64,000 nucleotides of DNA from Aminivibrio pyruvatiphilus (GTDB lineage: Bacteria > Synergistota > Synergistia > Synergistales > Aminobacteriaceae). A program made the position numbers and the translations under genes. The stretch's first letter is position 1. Each line of letters opens with the position of its first letter. The notes beneath the pieces are model-generated. The model did no database searches. It was given only the letters and a program-made list of their open reading frames with translations, and was not told where the DNA came from. Below, piece by piece: positions 26,450 through 35,360 of the stretch. Where the stretch lies: assembly GCF_004366815.1 (NCBI RefSeq), contig NZ_SORI01000001.1, forward strand, positions 248,001 through 312,000, in the 5' to 3' direction.

Positions 26450-27594
26450 CACCGGCCGGGCGGGGGATTTTTTTCAGTTGCGGCGAGGTCTCCGGAGACG
26501 GGTATGCCGCCGCCGTTCTGGAAGCCCTGCGAAGGAGGGGATTTTCAGGCCCCCTCTTCGGCATGGGGGGATCCCTGGCCGCAGGGGCGGGAGCGGAGAT
26601 CGTCTCCGACTCCAGGGCCCTTCACCTCATGGGCGTGGCGGACGTCCTTCCGGCCATTCCCCGGCTTCTCCGGCTCAAACAAAGCCTCGTCGGCCTCATC
26701 CTCTCCCGGCGGCCCGGTGCCGTGCTCCTCATCGACAGCCCGGACTTCCACCTTCCCCTCGCCGCCTCGCTCCGCAGGAGCGGATGGAGGGGCCCCATCG
26801 TGTACGCCGTGCCTCCCACGGTGTGGGCCTGGCGTTCGGGGAGGGTGAAGAACCTCCGCCGGGACACGGACCTCTGCCTCCCCCTGTTCCGGTTCGAGCA
26901 CGAGTATCTTCTCAAGGCCGGGGTCAATTCGGCATGGAAAGGGCATCCCCTGGTGGACGAATTTTCCTCCCCCCTCCCGAAGGAGACTGATCCGAAACAG
27001 ATCGCCCTCCTTCCGGGGAGCAGGCGGTCCGAAGTGGTCCGCCTTCTGCCCCCTCTGAAGGAATGCGCTTCCCTTTTGAAGGACAGGGGATACCGTCCGG
27101 TGTTCTCCATCGCTCCCGGAATGCCGGAAGATCTCAGGAACCGCCTCCGGGACGAACTGAAAGGCCATGAAACCTGGGAAGGCCCCGGGCGGGATCTCCT
27201 GGCGTCGAGTGCCGCGGCGGCGGGGGCGAGCGGCACTGTGGCCGTGGAGGCCATGATGCTCGGCAGATTCATGGCCGTTCTCTACAGGGGAGGCTTTCTC
27301 TCATGGCTCGCCTGGAAGACCCTGGTGAAGACGCCCCGCATTTCCATCCCCAACCTCCTTGCGGGGGAGGAGCTGTACCCCGAGTTCATCCAGGGCAGGG
27401 CCACGGGCAGGAACGCCTTCTCGGCCCTTCTGGGCTTCCTGGAGGACGAGCGAATCGCGGAGCATGTCCGGGCGGGCCTCCTGTCGGCCAGAAGTGGCAT
27501 GGGATTCCCCGGGGCCGTGGATTTCTGGGCTGAGCACCTTGAAGCCCTGGTTTCGGGACAATCGGCCTTCCAGGGGAAAGGCGGTGACCCATGA
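26446..27594 (+). CDS. lpxB: LpxB, lipid-A-disaccharide synthase
   Basis: 382 residues from GTG 26446, overlapping lpxI (GTGA). GT19 GT-B fold; characteristic segments are FFSCGEVSGDGYAAAV, LIDSPDFHLPLA, YAVPPTVWAWRSGRV, LLPGSRRSEVVRLLPP and ASGTVAVEAMM. It condenses UDP-diacyl-GlcN with lipid X. The next gene, an LpxB-like paralogue, begins within its stop (ATGA). Confidence 0.94.
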   Translation: MTPAGRGIFFSCGEVSGDGYAAAVLEALRRRGFSGPLFGMGGSLAAGAGAEIVSDSRALHLMGVADVLPAIPRLLRLKQSLVGLILSRRPGAVLLIDSPDFHLPLAASLRRSGWRGPIVYAVPPTVWAWRSGRVKNLRRDTDLCLPLFRFEHEYLLKAGVNSAWKGHPLVDEFSSPLPKETDPKQIALLPGSRRSEVVRLLPPLKECASLLKDRGYRPVFSIAPGMPEDLRNRLRDELKGHETWEGPGRDLLASSAAAAGASGTVAVEAMMLGRFMAVLYRGGFLSWLAWKTLVKTPRISIPNLLAGEELYPEFIQGRATGRNAFSALLGFLEDERIAEHVRAGLLSARSGMGFPGAVDFWAEHLEALVSGQSAFQGKGGDP

Positions 27595-28691
27595 AGTCCA
27601 TTCTTCTCCTTGCCAACGGCCCGGGAGAGCTCTGGGGGTGGGTCCGGCCCGTGGCGGCGGAACTGAAGCGCCGTTCCCGGAAGGTCTCCCTCCTTCTCCT
27701 TCCCTGCCAGTTCGCCTCCGGCGAGGAGCGAAGAGTGGCGGAAAGCCTCGTCCCTGACGAACTCCGGGGGCCTTCGGGTCTCGCGGGAACGCTGAGGGAC
27801 GCACTGTCCCTGGGCCGGACGGCGGAGGCTGTCCTTCAGCTCGGGGGTGACCTGGTCTGGGGGCGGATAGCCGCCGGGGCTGGACGGGCCCCTCTTTTGT
27901 GCTATGCTTACGGCAGAAAAAACGGCCTGTCCCGGTGCGACAGGGTTTTCACTGCCTTTCCTGCCATGGCGGAAGCCATGGGGGAAAGGGTACGGGTTGC
28001 CGGAGACCTGGTCAGGGATTCACTTGCCCTTGACGGACCCTTTCCTTCGGGTGAAGGTGAAGACCGGTCAGTCCTGTTTTTTCCCGGCAGCCGGGCCGCC
28101 ATCCGGGAGTTTTCCTTCCCCTTTCTCAAGGAAATGCTCCCTTTCCTGAAGAAGAACGCTCCGGAATGGCGTTTCCGCATCGTCCTCTCCCCTTTTTCCA
28201 CGCAAGGCGAGGAGGCAGTGTGGCAATCCGCAGGCTTTTCCACTGCCAGGGGAGCCGAAGCTTTCCGGGGAGCGGGGTTTGCCGTCACCCAGCCGGGGAC
28301 CAATACCCTGGAACTCATGCACAGGGGAATTCCCTTCTGCGTGCTCGTTCCATTCGCTTCTCTCCGGAAGGTGCCCCTTCCGGGGCTTCCCGGGCTGATC
28401 GCCTCCCTTCCGGGAATCGGGCCGAGGTTTCGTGAGGCGGCGCTCAGGCGCCGGAGGAGAAAAATGGAGCTTCTGGCCTGGCCGAACCGCCTCGCCGGAA
28501 GGATGATGGCGGAAGAATGTATAGGGGACTATTCCCCCGAAACGGCGGCGGAGGCGGTGATTCCCTGGCTTCGGGACCGTTCCAGGCGGGACACCCTCCG
28601 GGACGCTCTCGGGGAAACGGCCGCATCCGCACCCTCCGGCGCCGCCGCGAGGATCGCCGACGAAACAGAAAGGATGACTGTCCGGGTATGA
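27591..28691 (+). CDS. LpxB-like GT-B glycosyltransferase paralogue
   Basis: 366 residues. The N-terminus (ILLLANGPGELWGWVRPVA) and the central FFPGSRAAIREFSFPFLKEM resemble the LLPGSR block of LpxB, and GFAVTQPGTNTLELMHRGIPF matches the donor-binding end of the GT-B fold. It lacks the full LpxB signatures, so the acceptor or donor probably differs. It starts in the lpxB stop and ends in the msbA start (ATGA at both), so it is part of the same translationally coupled chain. Biochemical function is unknown. Confidence 0.75.
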   Translation: MKSILLLANGPGELWGWVRPVAAELKRRSRKVSLLLLPCQFASGEERRVAESLVPDELRGPSGLAGTLRDALSLGRTAEAVLQLGGDLVWGRIAAGAGRAPLLCYAYGRKNGLSRCDRVFTAFPAMAEAMGERVRVAGDLVRDSLALDGPFPSGEGEDRSVLFFPGSRAAIREFSFPFLKEMLPFLKKNAPEWRFRIVLSPFSTQGEEAVWQSAGFSTARGAEAFRGAGFAVTQPGTNTLELMHRGIPFCVLVPFASLRKVPLPGLPGLIASLPGIGPRFREAALRRRRRKMELLAWPNRLAGRMMAEECIGDYSPETAAEAVIPWLRDRSRRDTLRDALGETAASAPSGAAARIADETERMTVRV

Positions 28692-30466
28692 GCCTGATGA
28701 CAACGCAGCAGGGCGGCGAAAGCCCGGGAAAAAAATCCGTCTACCTTCGGCTCCTTGCCAGCGCACGCCCCTACCGGAAACGTTTTTTCTGGGCGGTGGG
28801 GTGCATGCTCCTCGCTTCGGCATGCAACGTGGTCCCTCCCTGGCTTCTCAAAAACGTGGTGGACGACGTCCTCATCGCCCGGAACCTGGCCATGCTCAAC
28901 GCCCTCCCCTTTCTCCTGGTGGGCCTCTTCGCAGGAAAGGGCATCGCCTCCTACGGCCACCAGTACCTGATGAACTGGGTCGGACAGAACGTGGTCATGG
29001 ACCTCCGCCTGCGGCTCTACGACCACCTCCAGAGAATGTCCCTCCGGTATCTCCACGGAAACCGCCTCGGGGAGATCATGTCCCGGATCACCAACGATGT
29101 GACCATCCTCCAGAACCTGGTCACCTCAGTGGTGGTCAACCTTGTGGTCCAGTCGGTCACTTTCCTCGGCATGGTGGGGTTTCTCTTCTATATCAACTGG
29201 AAGCTCACCCTTATCACCTTCGCCATCCTGCCCCTCACGGTGCTGATCCTCGACCGGGCGTCGAAGAAGCTCCGGATCGTGGGGCACGCCATCCAGAGCG
29301 AACTCGCGGGACTCTCCGCCGTGGTGCAGGAGGCCTTTTCGGCGGTGCGGGTCGTCCGGTCCTTCGCCACGGAGGACCTGGAACTTTCCCGATTCCGCAG
29401 AAGCAACCGGGAAAACTTCAGGGCGGTGATGCACGGCGTCCAGGTGCAGGCGGCCCTCGCCGCCATCATCGAGCTGGTCCTCATCGCCGCCCTGGCCCTC
29501 ATTCTCTGGCTCGGCGGAAGGGAAGTGGTGGGAGGCGGCCAGACACCCGGAGAGCTCATCGCCTTCCTGGGGTACCTCGGTTTCCTTGTCCAGCCCATCC
29601 GGGTCTTCACCTCCGTGGTCAGCTCCATGCAGCTCGGCCTTGCCGCCGCGGAGCGCATCTTCAGCCTCCTGGACATTCCCGGGGAGGTCGAATCCCCGGT
29701 GAACCCCGTCCCCCTGGGGGTGCTGGAAGGGCGTGTCACCTTCCGGAACGTCACCTTCTCCTACGCGGAGGGGCAGCCGGTCCTCAGGGATATCTCCCTT
29801 GAAATCGTCCCGGGGGAAAAGGTGGCCCTGGTGGGCCCGACGGGCTCGGGCAAATCCACCCTGGCCGACCTCATCCCCCGGTTCTACGATCCAGACAGCG
29901 GAACCGTCCTTGTGGACGGCGCGGACCTCCGGCGGGTCAACCTCCGGGAACTTCGGAAGCAGATCGGCATCGTCCCCCAGGAATCCCTCCTGATGAAGGG
30001 GACCATCGCCTTCAACATCTCCTACGGCCTGCCGGAACTTTCTTCTGAACAGATACGGGAGGCCGCGGACATCGCGGGGATCCTCTCTTTCATTGAATCC
30101 CTCCCCGAAGGGTTCGAAACCGAGGTGGGAGAGCGGGGCGTCACCCTGAGCGGAGGGCAGAGGCAGCGCATCGCCATAGCCCGGGCGGTGGTCCGCGACC
30201 CGAGGATCCTCATCCTCGACGAGGCCACCTCCTCCCTGGACCTCGAAGTGGAACGTCAGGTCCAGGAGGCCATGAACCGGGCCATGAAGGGACGGACCTC
30301 CCTCGTCATCGCCCACCGCCTTTCCACCGTACGGAATGCCGACCGTATCGTGGTCCTCGACGGCGGGCGCATTGTCGAGCAGGGACGGCACGAGGAGCTT
30401 CTCACAGGCGGAGGAATGTACGGCAGGCTCTACCACCTCCAGTTCGACCGGGGAACGGGACAATGA
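28688..30466 (+). CDS. msbA: MsbA-like lipid A flippase, ABC transporter
   Basis: Predicted 592 residues from ATG 28688, overlapping the previous stop. Six transmembrane helices (about 25-320) are followed by an ABC nucleotide-binding domain: Walker A GPTGSGKST, Q-loop QIGIVPQESLLMKG, signature TLSGGQRQRIAIA, Walker B ILILDEATSS and switch AHRLST. Exporter half-transporters of this type flip lipid A across the inner membrane. The context between lpxB and lpxK supports MsbA rather than a drug exporter. An in-frame start upstream at 28517 lies inside the previous gene and is rejected. Confidence 0.92.
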   Translation: MSLMTTQQGGESPGKKSVYLRLLASARPYRKRFFWAVGCMLLASACNVVPPWLLKNVVDDVLIARNLAMLNALPFLLVGLFAGKGIASYGHQYLMNWVGQNVVMDLRLRLYDHLQRMSLRYLHGNRLGEIMSRITNDVTILQNLVTSVVVNLVVQSVTFLGMVGFLFYINWKLTLITFAILPLTVLILDRASKKLRIVGHAIQSELAGLSAVVQEAFSAVRVVRSFATEDLELSRFRRSNRENFRAVMHGVQVQAALAAIIELVLIAALALILWLGGREVVGGGQTPGELIAFLGYLGFLVQPIRVFTSVVSSMQLGLAAAERIFSLLDIPGEVESPVNPVPLGVLEGRVTFRNVTFSYAEGQPVLRDISLEIVPGEKVALVGPTGSGKSTLADLIPRFYDPDSGTVLVDGADLRRVNLRELRKQIGIVPQESLLMKGTIAFNISYGLPELSSEQIREAADIAGILSFIESLPEGFETEVGERGVTLSGGQRQRIAIARAVVRDPRILILDEATSSLDLEVERQVQEAMNRAMKGRTSLVIAHRLSTVRNADRIVVLDGGRIVEQGRHEELLTGGGMYGRLYHLQFDRGTGQ

Positions 30467-32745
30467 GCCTCCTCAAGAGCTACCTTTCCTTCGCCCGGGG
30501 AGAAGCGCCCCTCTCCCCCTGGGGGATCACCTACCCCTTCGGGCTCGTGGCAAGAGCAGTGGTAACCCTCCGGAACTTCGCCTACGACCACGGCTTCGTT
30601 CCTCCCGTGGAGCCCTCCCTCCCCGTGATCAGCGTGGGGAACATCACCCTGGGCGGGACGAACAAGACCCCCTTCGTGGAAATGCTCTGCCGCATGCTCC
30701 TCGAGGCGGGTATCCCCGTGGGGATTGTCAGCAGGGGGTACGGCGGAACGACCGAGGACCCTGTGGTCCTCTCCTCGAACACCCTTCATGGAAGCGACGG
30801 CTTCTGCGCGGACGACATCGCCGCCCTCCGGGGGCTCGTGGGCGACGAACCGCTCCTGCTGGCCTCCCGGCTGCGGGGCGTTCCCGTGGCTGTTTCCAAG
30901 GACCGGCTCCGGGACATCGAAGCCCTCTCGGACAGGAATGTGAAGCTCATCGTCGCCGATGACGCCTTCCAGCACCGGCGGATGGCCAGGGATGTGGATA
31001 TCGCCCTGGTGGACGCCTGCTGCCCCTTCGGGAACGGGTGGGTGGCCCCCGCGGGTATCCTCAGGGAGCCCCCCGCCGAGCTGTCCCGGGCCTCCCTGGT
31101 GGTGATCACCAAGTCGGACCAGGTTCCGGAGGAAAAGCTGCGGACCCTGGCGGATGAAATCCGCCGGTTGGTGCCGGAGGAAAAGGTATTCTACTCCAGG
31201 CTCTCGGTTCCCACCTGGCGGCGGTGGAACGGGTGCTGGAGCGGAGAGCGATGCGCCGCCCCCCGCACCGTCCTCGCCTTTTCCGCCATCGGAAGCCCTG
31301 AAAGCTTCCGGAGATCCCTGGAGCAGCAGGGAATCGCCATTCTCCGGGAACACAGGTTCAAGGACCACCACCGGTACGGCCGGGAGGACATGGAAATGCT
31401 GGAGGAGGCCTTCGCCGGGAGCGGGGCGGAAGCCATGACCTGCACCGAGAAGGATATCTACAATCTCCCCACCGACTGGAAACCCTCCCGGGACATCCTC
31501 GTCCCCCTCATCTCCACGGAGCTCGACGACGAACCCCGCTTCAGGAAGGCCCTCGCGGAAGCTCTGCGGCCGAGGATCGTGGTGGCGTCCAACGGCTACG
31601 GCGAAGACTCCATGGGAGCACTCCTTGCGCGGAAGCTCAGGGAGCGGTTCCCCGCTGCGGCGGTCTCCTCCTTCCCCATCGTGGGCAAGGGGGAGCATTA
31701 CCTCAAAGAAGGCATTCCCGTGGACTCCGTGCCCGAGGATTCCCCCAGCGGCGGGGTCATCAAGTACCGCCTGTCCGACCTCTGGAGGGACCTTCGGTCG
31801 GGTCTTCTCCGCTCCATCGCCCGGCAGATGGGGGCGTGGAAGCGGCTCCGGGGGGCCATCCGCACCCCCGTCTGCGTGGGGGACGTCTACCTCCTGCTCC
31901 ACGCCCTGTGGGGCCAGGGACAGCTTCCTGTCCTTGTGGCCACCGCCAAGACGGTCTACCTCAGCGGGCACTGGCGGCTCGAGCGGTTTATTATCAAGCA
32001 CAGGAGCCGCATCGCCTGGACCCGGGACAGGGACACCGCGGAGGAACTTCTCCGGTCCGGCGCCGCCGCCCGGTTCGACGGCAATCCTATAATGGACCTG
32101 ACCTGTGATAATACTATCGAGAAGGTCTCATGGGGCAAAAAGGGCGGTTTCCGGATCCTGCTCCTGCCCGGCAGCCGCCGGAGGGCCTACGAGGACGTCC
32201 GCCTCCTTCTCGACGCCGTGGAACTGCTGAGTGAACGGATGGCCTGCTCGTACCTCATGGTGATCGCCCCCACCCTCGACATGGAGGAGCTGCTGGCCTC
32301 CTGCCGGGGCTGGACCTCCTTCGAGGAGGACGGACGGATGGGAATACGGAAAGGAAAGACCTCCATCTCCTTCTTCTTCGGTCCCCTTCCCGCCGTTACC
32401 GAGGGAGCCCACCTGCTCATCGGCCTGGGCGGCACGGCGAACCAGGTCTGCGCCGGCATGGGGGTCCCCGTGGTGTCCATAGAGGAGAAGGGGAAGTTCG
32501 TGCAGAAAAAGCTCCTCGGCGAATCGGAGCTTCTCGTCCCGGCCACGGCCCGGGACCTTGCCTGCGGCGCGGAGAGAATACTCACCCACAATGAACTCCG
32601 CCTCCGGATGGCCAGGGAGGGCCGGGATCGCCTCGGCGGCCCCGGCGCCCTCGACATGGTGGTGGAGCACACTGCGTCTGCCATGGGATGGGGACTGCGG
32701 TGCGAAGTGTATTCAATGCTGTCGGAGCAATGGGGCCGCGAATGA
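30463..32745 (+). CDS. lpxK: LpxK fused to an LpxB-like domain
   Basis: 760 residues, about twice the usual length of LpxK. Residues ~1-350 are tetraacyldisaccharide 4'-kinase: PVISVGNITLGGTNKTPFVE at the P-loop, GIVSRGYGG, VKLIVADDAFQHRRMARDVD and the EHRFKDHHRYGREDM stretch. The P-loop reads GGTNKTP where GGTGKTP or GGNGKTP is usual. Residues ~365-760 are a second domain beginning PRIVVASNGYGEDSMGALLA and carrying LLLPGSRRRAYEDVRLLL and LLIGLGGTANQVCAGMGVPV, like LpxB-related GT-B proteins. No internal stop or ribosome-binding site suggests two genes. The fusion appears genuine in this sequence. Confidence 0.9.
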   Translation: MSLLKSYLSFARGEAPLSPWGITYPFGLVARAVVTLRNFAYDHGFVPPVEPSLPVISVGNITLGGTNKTPFVEMLCRMLLEAGIPVGIVSRGYGGTTEDPVVLSSNTLHGSDGFCADDIAALRGLVGDEPLLLASRLRGVPVAVSKDRLRDIEALSDRNVKLIVADDAFQHRRMARDVDIALVDACCPFGNGWVAPAGILREPPAELSRASLVVITKSDQVPEEKLRTLADEIRRLVPEEKVFYSRLSVPTWRRWNGCWSGERCAAPRTVLAFSAIGSPESFRRSLEQQGIAILREHRFKDHHRYGREDMEMLEEAFAGSGAEAMTCTEKDIYNLPTDWKPSRDILVPLISTELDDEPRFRKALAEALRPRIVVASNGYGEDSMGALLARKLRERFPAAAVSSFPIVGKGEHYLKEGIPVDSVPEDSPSGGVIKYRLSDLWRDLRSGLLRSIARQMGAWKRLRGAIRTPVCVGDVYLLLHALWGQGQLPVLVATAKTVYLSGHWRLERFIIKHRSRIAWTRDRDTAEELLRSGAAARFDGNPIMDLTCDNTIEKVSWGKKGGFRILLLPGSRRRAYEDVRLLLDAVELLSERMACSYLMVIAPTLDMEELLASCRGWTSFEEDGRMGIRKGKTSISFFFGPLPAVTEGAHLLIGLGGTANQVCAGMGVPVVSIEEKGKFVQKKLLGESELLVPATARDLACGAERILTHNELRLRMAREGRDRLGGPGALDMVVEHTASAMGWGLRCEVYSMLSEQWGRE

Positions 32746-32772
32746 TTTTGTTGTCCTGAAGCATTTGTTTCT

Positions 32773-33343
32773 GTCATTCTGAGGTGTTTGTTTCTGTCAT
32801 CCTGAGGCCGGCCTCTTGGCCGAAGGATCTCGGGCCTGATTTTGTGATTCCTCAAAACCAGATTCTTCGCTCCGCTCAGAATGACAGCACGGTTTGTCAT
32901 CCCGAGCAACGCGAGGGATCTCGGGGTTGGTATGTCATACTGAGGCAGTTTCACCGCCGATCGCGTCCCCGGAGGGGAAGGATCTCGAGCTTGATTTTGT
33001 GACTCCTCAAAACCAGATTCTTCGCTCCGCTCAGAATGACAGCACGGCTTGTCTGGTTTGTCATCCTGAACGGAGTGAAGGATCTGTTCCTAGGGCTTCA
33101 AAAAACCAGATTCTTCCCCTCCGGGGATGCTTCGCGATCGTCGCCTGAAACCGCTCCTCGGGATGACAGAAAGGCTTGTCATCCCGAGCAACGCGAGGGA
33201 TCTCAGGCTTGATTCTGTCGTTCTTGAGGTTGTTTTTTTGTCATCCTGAACGGAGTGAAGGATCTGTTCCTGGGGCTTCAAAAAACCAGATTCTTCCCCT
33301 GCGGGGATGCTTCGCGATCGTCGCTTTGCTCCTCAGAATGACA
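32773..33343. repeat. Dispersed GTCATCCTGA-type repeat array 2
   Basis: About 570 bases between lpxK and kdsA made of direct and inverted copies of one unit family. Clear direct repeats are the TCATCCTGAACGGAGTGAAG blocks at 33061 and 33241 (period 180) and the CTCAAAACCAGATTC blocks at 32851 and 33005 (period 154). No credible reading frame is present. The array separates the lipid A operon from the Kdo operon. Confidence 0.88.
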
Positions 33344-33393
33344 TAATTACGGACAATTAAAGGATGAGTACTAACACTAGGAGATGATTGTTC

Positions 33394-34302
33394 ATGAGCG
33401 ATAACGCGAAAATTCCTACCTTCACCCCTGTCCGGGTGGAAGACCCCTCCGGCGATGGGCGCTGGAATTTCACCATAGGGGAAGGTAGCCTCGCCCTGAT
33501 CGCCGGGCCCTGTGCCCTGGAAACCCCCGAACTGGGACTGGAGATCGCCGAGACGGTGCGGGACCTCTGCAGGCCCCTGGGGATCAACTACATCTTCAAG
33601 GCCTCCTTCGACAAGGCCAACCGCACGTCCCTGAAAGGATTCCGGGGCCCGGGCATGGAAGAAGGGCTCGTGCACCTGGCCCGTATCGGCCGGAAGGCGG
33701 GCGTTCCCGTGCTCACCGACATTCATGAATCATGGCAGGCCGATTCCGCCGCCCGCTCCGTGGATATCCTCCAGATACCGGCCTTTCTCTGCCGCCAGAC
33801 GGACCTGCTCCTCGCCGCGGCCCGCACCGGCAGACCCCTCAACGTGAAGAAGGCCCAGTTCCTTGCCCCCTGGGACATGAAGAATGTCCTGGAGAAGTGC
33901 CGGGAGGGCGGAGCCCCTTCGGTGATGCTCTGCGAGCGGGGGACCACCATGGGGTACGGCCAGCTGGTGGTGGACATGCGGTCCCTTCCGGTCATGCGCT
34001 CCTTCGGGTGCCCCGTGGTCTTCGACGGAACCCACAGCGTCCAGATGCCCGGAGCGGCCGGCAACGCCAGCGGAGGCGACCGGAGATTCATCCTTCCCCT
34101 GGCCAGGGCTGCTCTTGCCGCCGGGGTGGACGCCCTTTTTCTTGAAACCCACCCCTGCCCGGAAAAGGCCCTCAGCGACGGCCCCAACCTCGTCCCCCTC
34201 GGGAAGATGAAGTTCCTCCTGGAGCAGCTTGCCGAGCTCCATGCCCTGGTGAGGGACAGGCTCGGCATGCCCTCTCTCGAGTGGGCGGAGGAGGACCGCT
34301 GA
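33394..34302 (+). CDS. kdsA: KdsA, Kdo-8-phosphate synthase
   Basis: Predicted 302 residues from ATG 33394, nine bases after AGGAGA; an in-frame TTG at 33388 is less likely. TIM-barrel aldolase that condenses arabinose-5-phosphate and phosphoenolpyruvate. Motifs: IAGPCALETPE, FKASFDKANRTS, LTDIHE, KKAQFLAPWDM, FDGTHSVQMPG. A weak promoter (TTACGG, 16 bases, TACTAA) may lie at 33347-33374. It is the first gene of the Kdo operon; kdsD follows after one base. Confidence 0.95.
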   Translation: MSDNAKIPTFTPVRVEDPSGDGRWNFTIGEGSLALIAGPCALETPELGLEIAETVRDLCRPLGINYIFKASFDKANRTSLKGFRGPGMEEGLVHLARIGRKAGVPVLTDIHESWQADSAARSVDILQIPAFLCRQTDLLLAAARTGRPLNVKKAQFLAPWDMKNVLEKCREGGAPSVMLCERGTTMGYGQLVVDMRSLPVMRSFGCPVVFDGTHSVQMPGAAGNASGGDRRFILPLARAALAAGVDALFLETHPCPEKALSDGPNLVPLGKMKFLLEQLAELHALVRDRLGMPSLEWAEEDR

Positions 34303-34303
34303 T

Positions 34304-35359
34304 ATGTTCTGCCTTCCCTGGGAACGGGAGGGGCGATGCCTCTCCGACGAACAGCTTCTCGAGGCCGGAAAGGGGATTCTCCGGTCCGAGGCGGCCGAGA
34401 TCCAGCGGGCAGCGGACAGGATGGACATGGAACTCGTCCGTGCCGCACGGATTATCCACTCCTGCAGGGGGCGCCTCGTGGTGGCGGGCATGGGAAAGTC
34501 GGGGATCATCGGCAGGAAAATCGCCGCGACCCTCGCCTCCCTCGGCACGCCCTCCTTTTTCCTGCATGCCGCTGAAGGCTCCCACGGCGACCTGGGGATG
34601 GTCTGCCGGGACGACGCGGCCCTCATCCTGAGCAACAGCGGGACCACGGCGGAGGTCCTCTCCATCCTTCCTCACTTCCGCAGGCTCGGGGCGCCCATCA
34701 TCGCCATAACCGGAGGGCTGAAATCGCCCCTGGCCCAGAACGCCGACGTGGTCCTCGATTCCTCGGTGCTCTCCGAGGCCGGCATCCTGGCGAAGATCAC
34801 CCCTGCCGACGGCCCGGGACAGGACGAGGATGCCCTGAACCTGGCCCCTCTCTGCAGCACCACCCTCCAGCTCGCTCTCGGGGACGCTCTCGCGGGGATG
34901 GTGACGGAACTCCGGGGGCTCCGCCCCGAGGATTTCGCCCTCTTCCACCCCGGCGGAGCCCTCGGCCGGAAACTGCTGACCAGGATCCGGGACGTGATGG
35001 CCACAGGGGACAAGCTTCCCGTCGTGGGACTTTCCGTGAAGGTGAGCGACGCCCTCTTCGAGATGACCAGCAAGGGGTACGGGGCCACCATCATCGTTGA
35101 CGACCGGGGGGACCTGGCCGGGATCTTCACCGACGGCGACCTCCGGCGGCTCATCGCCCGGAAGGGCGTGGAATGCCTCTCCGAGGCTGTGTCGGGGGTC
35201 ATGATTGCCACTCCCCTGGTGATCGCTCCTGACAGGCTTGCCGTGGAAGCGGTCCGCATCATGGAGCAGCGGGAAATCTCCGCCATTATCGTGGTGGAAG
35301 GGAAACGGCCCGTGGGCATCCTCCACCTCCACGAACTTCTCAAGGCGGGGGTGGCCTGA
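34304..35359 (+). CDS. kdsD: KdsD, arabinose-5-phosphate isomerase
   Basis: 351 residues. An SIS domain (about 45-190; VAGMGKSGIIGRKIA, LSNSGTTAEVL) is followed by two CBS domains (about 220-350). It supplies arabinose-5-phosphate to KdsA, so substrate and product genes are adjacent. A short extra segment follows the SIS core (AKITPADGPGQDEDALN), which is slightly unusual. Between its stop and the proposed waaA start there is one base. Confidence 0.94.
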   Translation: MFCLPWEREGRCLSDEQLLEAGKGILRSEAAEIQRAADRMDMELVRAARIIHSCRGRLVVAGMGKSGIIGRKIAATLASLGTPSFFLHAAEGSHGDLGMVCRDDAALILSNSGTTAEVLSILPHFRRLGAPIIAITGGLKSPLAQNADVVLDSSVLSEAGILAKITPADGPGQDEDALNLAPLCSTTLQLALGDALAGMVTELRGLRPEDFALFHPGGALGRKLLTRIRDVMATGDKLPVVGLSVKVSDALFEMTSKGYGATIIVDDRGDLAGIFTDGDLRRLIARKGVECLSEAVSGVMIATPLVIAPDRLAVEAVRIMEQREISAIIVVEGKRPVGILHLHELLKAGVA

Positions 35360-35360
35360 C

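Noticed and set aside
32773-33343. Insertion sequence remnant
   Set aside because: No transposase frame or terminal target-site duplication could be seen, so it is listed only as a repeat.
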